From: Eggerthella sinensis
Lineage (GTDB): Bacteria; Actinomycetota; Coriobacteriia; Coriobacteriales; Eggerthellaceae
Length of the DNA stretch: 64,000 bases
Reading direction: 5' to 3'
Assembly: GCF_003339815.1 (NCBI RefSeq)
Contig: NZ_PPTT01000013.1
Span: 42,626 to 106,625, forward strand
Part shown: piece by piece, positions 60,290 to 64,000 of the stretch
How the letters are laid out: every line of letters starts with the position of its first letter
How positions within the stretch are numbered: position 1 is the first letter of the stretch
Notes under the pieces: model-generated
Databases searched by the model: none
What the model saw: the letters and a program-made list of their open reading frames with translations, nothing else
Told to the model about the DNA's origin: nothing
Position numbers and translations under genes: made by a program

Positions 60290-61846
60290 ATGGGACAAGG
60301 GGCGGAATCTGATAGCGGGGCGCGCGGGCCGGCGGTGGATCGGTATCTTCATACCGGTTCGTTCGCGGCGTTCAAATCGACGTTTCTGTCGGGGCTGATC
60401 CTCGCGTTCTTCGGCATCGGGTTCTACCGTCTGTGGTACCAGTTCAACTTCTACAACCTGCATTTTTCTGCCGACGTCGGCATGGTGACGGTGGGCGCGA
60501 ACATCGCTCGCGTGGCCGTGATCGCGCTGCTCGTGCTGCTGGTGTACAAGGCCGGCGTTTCGCGGGCGACCCGGGGCGTGTTCGTGTGGTCGGGCTTCGT
60601 GCTGATGACGGCATCGAGCCTGCTCTACCTGCTTGATCTCTTCTTCAACACGACCGACTTCGAGGCGCTGCGCGTGGTGGTGGGCGGCATCGGCCTCGTG
60701 GGCGGCGAGATCATCTGGATATTCTTTCTCGAACGGCTCCGTCCTGGCGAGGTGTTCTTCTACGCCGCGGGCGGTCTGGCGCTGTCGTGCGTGTTGTCGC
60801 TGGTCATGGGGTACTTGGACCCCGTCGTGTCGGGCATGATCAACCTGTTCGTGCCCGCGCTTTCGGTGTATGCGTACTGGCAGGCGATGACGCGCCTCGA
60901 CGAGCGCGCCGAGACGGTGGGCGCCGATGCGCAGGACGACGCGATGGGGAAAGCGCCCGGGGCCGACACGCTGTACGAGACGGGCGCTCTGCGTGCCGGC
61001 ACGTTGCAGGTGCTCGTCGCCTTTTTCCTGTACGCGCTGCTGCTGGGCATTGCGCTCGGCTATCCCGACGGGCGGCTGCGCGAGCTGTCGCAGACGGTGC
61101 GCTCGATACACCAGGTGCTGGTGGTGGTGCTCATCGCCGCGGTGGTGTGGCTCGTCCTCGTGCGGGGTCGCGCGTTCAAGCTGTCGGGTTACTGGCTGTT
61201 CCAAAACGCACTCATGATGGCAAGCATCTGCTTCCTGATGAGCGGGTGGGGCGGATCGGAAGAGGCCAGCACGTTTCTGCTGACGAATGCGGTGACGTGC
61301 TTCTACATCCCGCTTGTCTTCTACATCTACCTGATAGGGCGCCATGTGCACTACCCCACGACGCTCGTGTACGCGGTGGTGTACGGCGGGTCGCTGCTGT
61401 GCATGGCCGTCGGGCGCATCGTGGTGTACCTCGTGGGACCGACGCTCGACCACAGCCTGTGGCTGCTCATCGTCATGGCGCTCGTGGTGTTGGTGGAGGC
61501 GACGCTGGTCATGCGACCGCGCTTCATGGGCGACCGTCCCATCGGGTTCGAGCTGGGTGCCCTGCCGAAGGCGGTTCCCGCACCTGCGGTTGCGCCTGCG
61601 CCGGGTGTAACCGCCTCCTTGAGCGATCCACTCGACGCCTTCGCTCGTCAGTACGGTTTGAGCAGCACCGAGCAGGCCATCGTCTCGCTCGTTGCGCAGG
61701 GGCGCAGCCGCACCTACATTGCCGACACGCTCAACTATTCGGAGAACACGATCAGGAACTACACGCGCACGGTGTACCGCAAGGTGGGCGTGCATTCCAA
61801 GCAGGAACTGCTCGATCGGGTTGCCGAAGCGGACGGGCACGCGTGA
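60290..61846 (+). CDS. Membrane-anchored LuxR-family regulator
   Basis: 518 residues: about twelve membrane helices, an alanine- and proline-rich linker (near 425-440) and a LuxR tail (LSSTEQAIVSLVAQGRSRTYIADTLN, then TIRNYTRTVYRKVGVHSKQELLDRV). It is convergent with the FAD/FMN reductase at 61885 and has no divergent partner. The start lacks a ribosome site, in keeping with the leaderless promoter; a later GTG (V16) cannot be excluded. Ligand unknown. Confidence 0.82.
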   Translation: MGQGAESDSGARGPAVDRYLHTGSFAAFKSTFLSGLILAFFGIGFYRLWYQFNFYNLHFSADVGMVTVGANIARVAVIALLVLLVYKAGVSRATRGVFVWSGFVLMTASSLLYLLDLFFNTTDFEALRVVVGGIGLVGGEIIWIFFLERLRPGEVFFYAAGGLALSCVLSLVMGYLDPVVSGMINLFVPALSVYAYWQAMTRLDERAETVGADAQDDAMGKAPGADTLYETGALRAGTLQVLVAFFLYALLLGIALGYPDGRLRELSQTVRSIHQVLVVVLIAAVVWLVLVRGRAFKLSGYWLFQNALMMASICFLMSGWGGSEEASTFLLTNAVTCFYIPLVFYIYLIGRHVHYPTTLVYAVVYGGSLLCMAVGRIVVYLVGPTLDHSLWLLIVMALVVLVEATLVMRPRFMGDRPIGFELGALPKAVPAPAVAPAPGVTASLSDPLDAFARQYGLSSTEQAIVSLVAQGRSRTYIADTLNYSENTIRNYTRTVYRKVGVHSKQELLDRVAEADGHA

Positions 61847-61870
61847 GTGCGCCCGTCCGCTTTCTCGTTT
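61828..61870 (+). terminator. Terminator overlapping the end of the luxR gene
   Basis: An 11-bp stem (61828-61838 with 61851-61861) spans the stop codon and is followed by TTTCTCGTTTG. Confidence 0.65.
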
Positions 61871-61884
61871 GCTTGTAGCGTGGC

Positions 61885-63798
61885 CTAGCTCAGTGCGTTT
61901 TGAGCCGCCTGCGTGCCCGCATTGCGCCCGAAGGTGATGCAGTCGGCAATGGCGTTGCCGCCGAGGCGGTTGCTGCCGTGGATGCCGCCGGTGCACTCGC
62001 CGCAGGCGTAGAGGCCGGGGACGGCCTGGCCGGTCGCGTCGAGGGCCTGCGTGTCGACGTTGATGCGGATGCCGCCCATGGTGTGGTGCACGGTGGGCAC
62101 CTTGCGGCATGCGTACCACGGTCCTTCGACAAGCTGCTGGTCGGCCGTGTTGTTGGCTTGGAAGCCGAAGGGGTCCTCCGCTTCTTCGGCAACCACCTGG
62201 TTGTACCCGTCGATGGAAGCCTGCAGCTTCGCGACGTCCATCTGCGTCTGCTGCGCGAGGTCTTCGACGGTTTCGCCCTTCACGATGTGCCCGAGCGCAA
62301 GCATGTTCTCAATGGTGGCGCCGTTGGCGTCCGGCTCGGTTTCGGAAGGGTAGCGCAGCTTGTTGACCACGATCCAGTACGTGGATTCGGGCTGGGCGAA
62401 GATGGCCTTGCACAGCGTGTCGCGCTCGGCGCCCTCGTTGACGAAGCGCTCGCCGTTCTTGTTGACGAAGATGCGGTTACGTCCCGAGGTGCGGATGTCC
62501 TCCATGAGGCCGGTGCCGGGCGTGCCGCACGGGTGCAGCTGAATGTCGGACAGCCCCACGAGCTCTGCACCCGCGCCCTCGGCCAGCTTGAGGCCCTCGC
62601 CTTGCGCGCACGGCTTGATGTTCGTGCAGCCGATGGAATCGTCCAGCTTCACGTCGGCCCATACGCCGTCGTTGACCTGCTGGCGGTATTCGACGTTGGC
62701 GCCGAAGCCGCCCGTGGCAACCACCACCGACTTTGCATTCACCGTCACGTCCTGGCTGCCGCGATGCACGGCCTTCACGCCGGCAACGGCGCCGTTGTTC
62801 AGCACCAGCTCCTGAGCCTGCGTCTCGTGCAGCACGACAAGCTGGTCGGCGTGGCTTGCGATGAACTCCTCGAACGAGCGGATGTAGGTGTTGCCCGACG
62901 GCGTGGCGGGGTAGTGGCTGCGCTCGCCCAGCGAGCCGGTGGCCGAACCCGTTTCGTCCTTGAACTTCACGCCGAGCGACTCGAGCCAGTGCACCGACTC
63001 GAGGGCGTTGTCGGTAAGGTAGTGGATGAGTTCGGGCGTGCCCTGCTCATGACCGCCCTCGTACGTGGTCTCGTAGAATTTCTCGATGGAATCCTCCACG
63101 CCCTGCTTCTGCTGACGCTCCGGGTCGACGGCGTTGAGCGCGCCTTCCGACACGTTCGTCGAACCGCCCGTGATGCCGCACTTCTCCACCACGACCACCG
63201 TGGCCCCCGCTTGCACGGCGGAGATGGCAGCCGTCAGGCCCGCGCCGCCGCCTCCGATGACGCACACGTCAGCATCGTAGGACGGCTCGATGGCGTCCTC
63301 GGGGCCGGCCGCCTTCTCGAGCGCTTTCGTTGCGCCCGCCTGATCGGCGCACTCCTTCACGCCTTGCTGCAGGCACATGCTTGAAAGAGAGGCGCCCGTA
63401 ACGGCGTCTACGTTGAGCGTCTGGTACTGCATGATTTCATCGCTGAGGTCCTTGAGCGCCGACGCGCCGACGCCCAGCGATTCCTGGTTCGTGCTCGTGT
63501 CGATGGCCGTGATGGCGTTTTCCGAGAACGTCACATCGATGGTGAACGGAGCGTTGTGACCCTTCACGTTGGCGGTGTACGTGCCGGCCTTCCACCCCTG
63601 CGCTGCCGCATCGCCCGTGTTTGCGGGGGCGCACCCCGTCAGGCCGAAGCCCATGGCGCCACCGCAGGCGCCCAAGAACAGCGCGCCTTGCAGGAACGTG
63701 CGGCGGTTGATGCCGCCCCGCTGAAACAGCGCTGCACCGCTTGCGGCGCCCTGCTTCGCGGTTGCTTCGATCAGGTGGTCGTAGCGAGAATCGCTCAT
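61885..63798 (-). CDS. Tat-exported FAD/FMN-dependent reductase (urocanate/fumarate reductase type)
   Basis: 637 residues. Tat signal INRRTFLQG at 30-38, preceded by 29 residues that are unusual for such signals; lipobox LTGC with Cys56. An FMN-binding domain follows, with the covalent-site motif DAVTGASLSS at 131-140 (flavin attached by an ApbE-type transferase). The FAD domain begins DVCVIGGGGAGLTAA near 177 and the chain ends LYACGECTGGIHGSNRLGGNAIADCITFGRNAG. Such enzymes reduce urocanate, fumarate, methacrylate or related enoates. GGAGGG precedes the ATG at 63798. No ApbE or haem-donor gene is in the window. Confidence 0.88.
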   Translation of the reverse strand: MSDSRYDHLIEATAKQGAASGAALFQRGGINRRTFLQGALFLGACGGAMGFGLTGCAPANTGDAAAQGWKAGTYTANVKGHNAPFTIDVTFSENAITAIDTSTNQESLGVGASALKDLSDEIMQYQTLNVDAVTGASLSSMCLQQGVKECADQAGATKALEKAAGPEDAIEPSYDADVCVIGGGGAGLTAAISAVQAGATVVVVEKCGITGGSTNVSEGALNAVDPERQQKQGVEDSIEKFYETTYEGGHEQGTPELIHYLTDNALESVHWLESLGVKFKDETGSATGSLGERSHYPATPSGNTYIRSFEEFIASHADQLVVLHETQAQELVLNNGAVAGVKAVHRGSQDVTVNAKSVVVATGGFGANVEYRQQVNDGVWADVKLDDSIGCTNIKPCAQGEGLKLAEGAGAELVGLSDIQLHPCGTPGTGLMEDIRTSGRNRIFVNKNGERFVNEGAERDTLCKAIFAQPESTYWIVVNKLRYPSETEPDANGATIENMLALGHIVKGETVEDLAQQTQMDVAKLQASIDGYNQVVAEEAEDPFGFQANNTADQQLVEGPWYACRKVPTVHHTMGGIRINVDTQALDATGQAVPGLYACGECTGGIHGSNRLGGNAIADCITFGRNAGTQAAQNALS

Positions 63799-64000
63799 GA
63801 ACAATCCCTCCTTCGCCCCCTCCCGAGGGGCTTATCGTGTTTCCCTACGGCTCGCCATGGTAGAGAGCGGGGAAGGAGGGATGCTAGACGCAAAGGGTAC
63901 TCAGTCGTGTCCAAAAGGTACTTTTCTGGAACACGTGCATCGTTGTGCCTGGTGGGAGAGGAGTTACTTCCAGGTGCGGTCGGGCGCGGGAGGGATAGGC
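63799..64000. promoter_or_regulatory. Promoter region of the FAD/FMN reductase, to the window edge
   Basis: Two direct repeats of GGTACT (63896-63901 and 63917-63922), 21 bp apart start to start, that is two helical turns. The second copy extends to AGGTACTTTT (63916-63925), which matches, in reverse, the dmsA promoter. No gene is seen in the last 200 bases; a divergent regulator may begin beyond the edge. Confidence 0.45.

Noticed and set aside
1..64000. CRISPR array, insertion sequence, prophage, tRNA or rRNA genes
   Set aside because: No regularly spaced repeats with unique spacers, no transposase or integrase frame, and no cloverleaf or rRNA stretch was found on reading both strands.

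Overview
The window is GC-rich, densely coded bacterial chromosome. Its gene content fits an anaerobic member of the Actinomycetota, class Coriobacteriia, most likely the Eggerthella/Gordonibacter/Adlercreutzia group. The reasons are many Tat-exported molybdopterin and flavin reductases, no haem-copper or oxygen respiration genes, and five LuxR-type regulators whose N-terminal half is a multi-pass membrane domain, a family typical of Eggerthellaceae. The taxonomic call is inference from gene content; no rRNA or tRNA gene lies in the window.

Layout. 1-6.2 kb: the end of moeA and a moaB/mog gene (molybdenum cofactor synthesis) face a DMSO-reductase-type operon (dmsA, two dmsB-like genes, dmsC). 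6.4-12.3 kb: membrane LuxR regulator, alanine racemase, family-4 uracil-DNA glycosylase, a Fic protein with its own repeat-rich promoter, and corA. 12.6-16.4 kb: nfnAB-type transhydrogenase and folC, separated by a perfect parS palindrome. 16.4-22.9 kb: two more membrane LuxR genes, each divergent from a secreted redox protein (flavoprotein reductase; PNPOx-fold lipoprotein), plus acpP and hpf. 23.2-28.6 kb: nhaA with a long tail, glmU, a RelB/PIN toxin-antitoxin pair and an alpha/beta hydrolase. 28.8-37.5 kb: a large molybdoenzyme operon (unknown protein, catalytic subunit, FeS subunit, NrfD/DmsC-like anchor, TorD chaperone, NapG-like and NapH-like ferredoxins, membrane LuxR). 37.6-41.5 kb: prs, pth, a DUF1648 membrane protein and an MFS exporter. 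41.5-46.9 kb: a Crp-family regulator divergent from an FeS protein, a second molybdoenzyme and an MFS transporter whose 3' end looks frameshifted. 46.8-52.4 kb: a CPBP protease divergent from an ABC exporter/GntR/DUF1648 module, with a second perfect parS site between them. 52.4-64 kb: a NhaP-type antiporter, LysR regulator, two Tat flavoprotein reductases, a lipoprotein, an ABC-F ATPase and a fifth membrane LuxR gene.

How it works together. Reducing power, balanced between NADH, ferredoxin and NADPH by NfnAB, would flow through quinol-linked membrane proteins (DmsC, NrfD-like, NapH-like) to exported molybdenum or flavin reductases. Each reductase is paired with its own regulator, so the region reads as a switchboard for alternative electron acceptors. 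The substrates cannot be read from sequence except, with fair confidence, for the dms operon (S- or N-oxides). Two perfect and one degenerate parS site suggest the window lies in the ParB-bound, origin-proximal part of the chromosome. The most noteworthy items are the parS pair, the Cys-to-Ala change in a DmsB cluster, the repeat-type operators beside the LuxR and Fic genes, the internally duplicated unknown protein of the molybdoenzyme operon, and the ABC/GntR/DUF1648 module.
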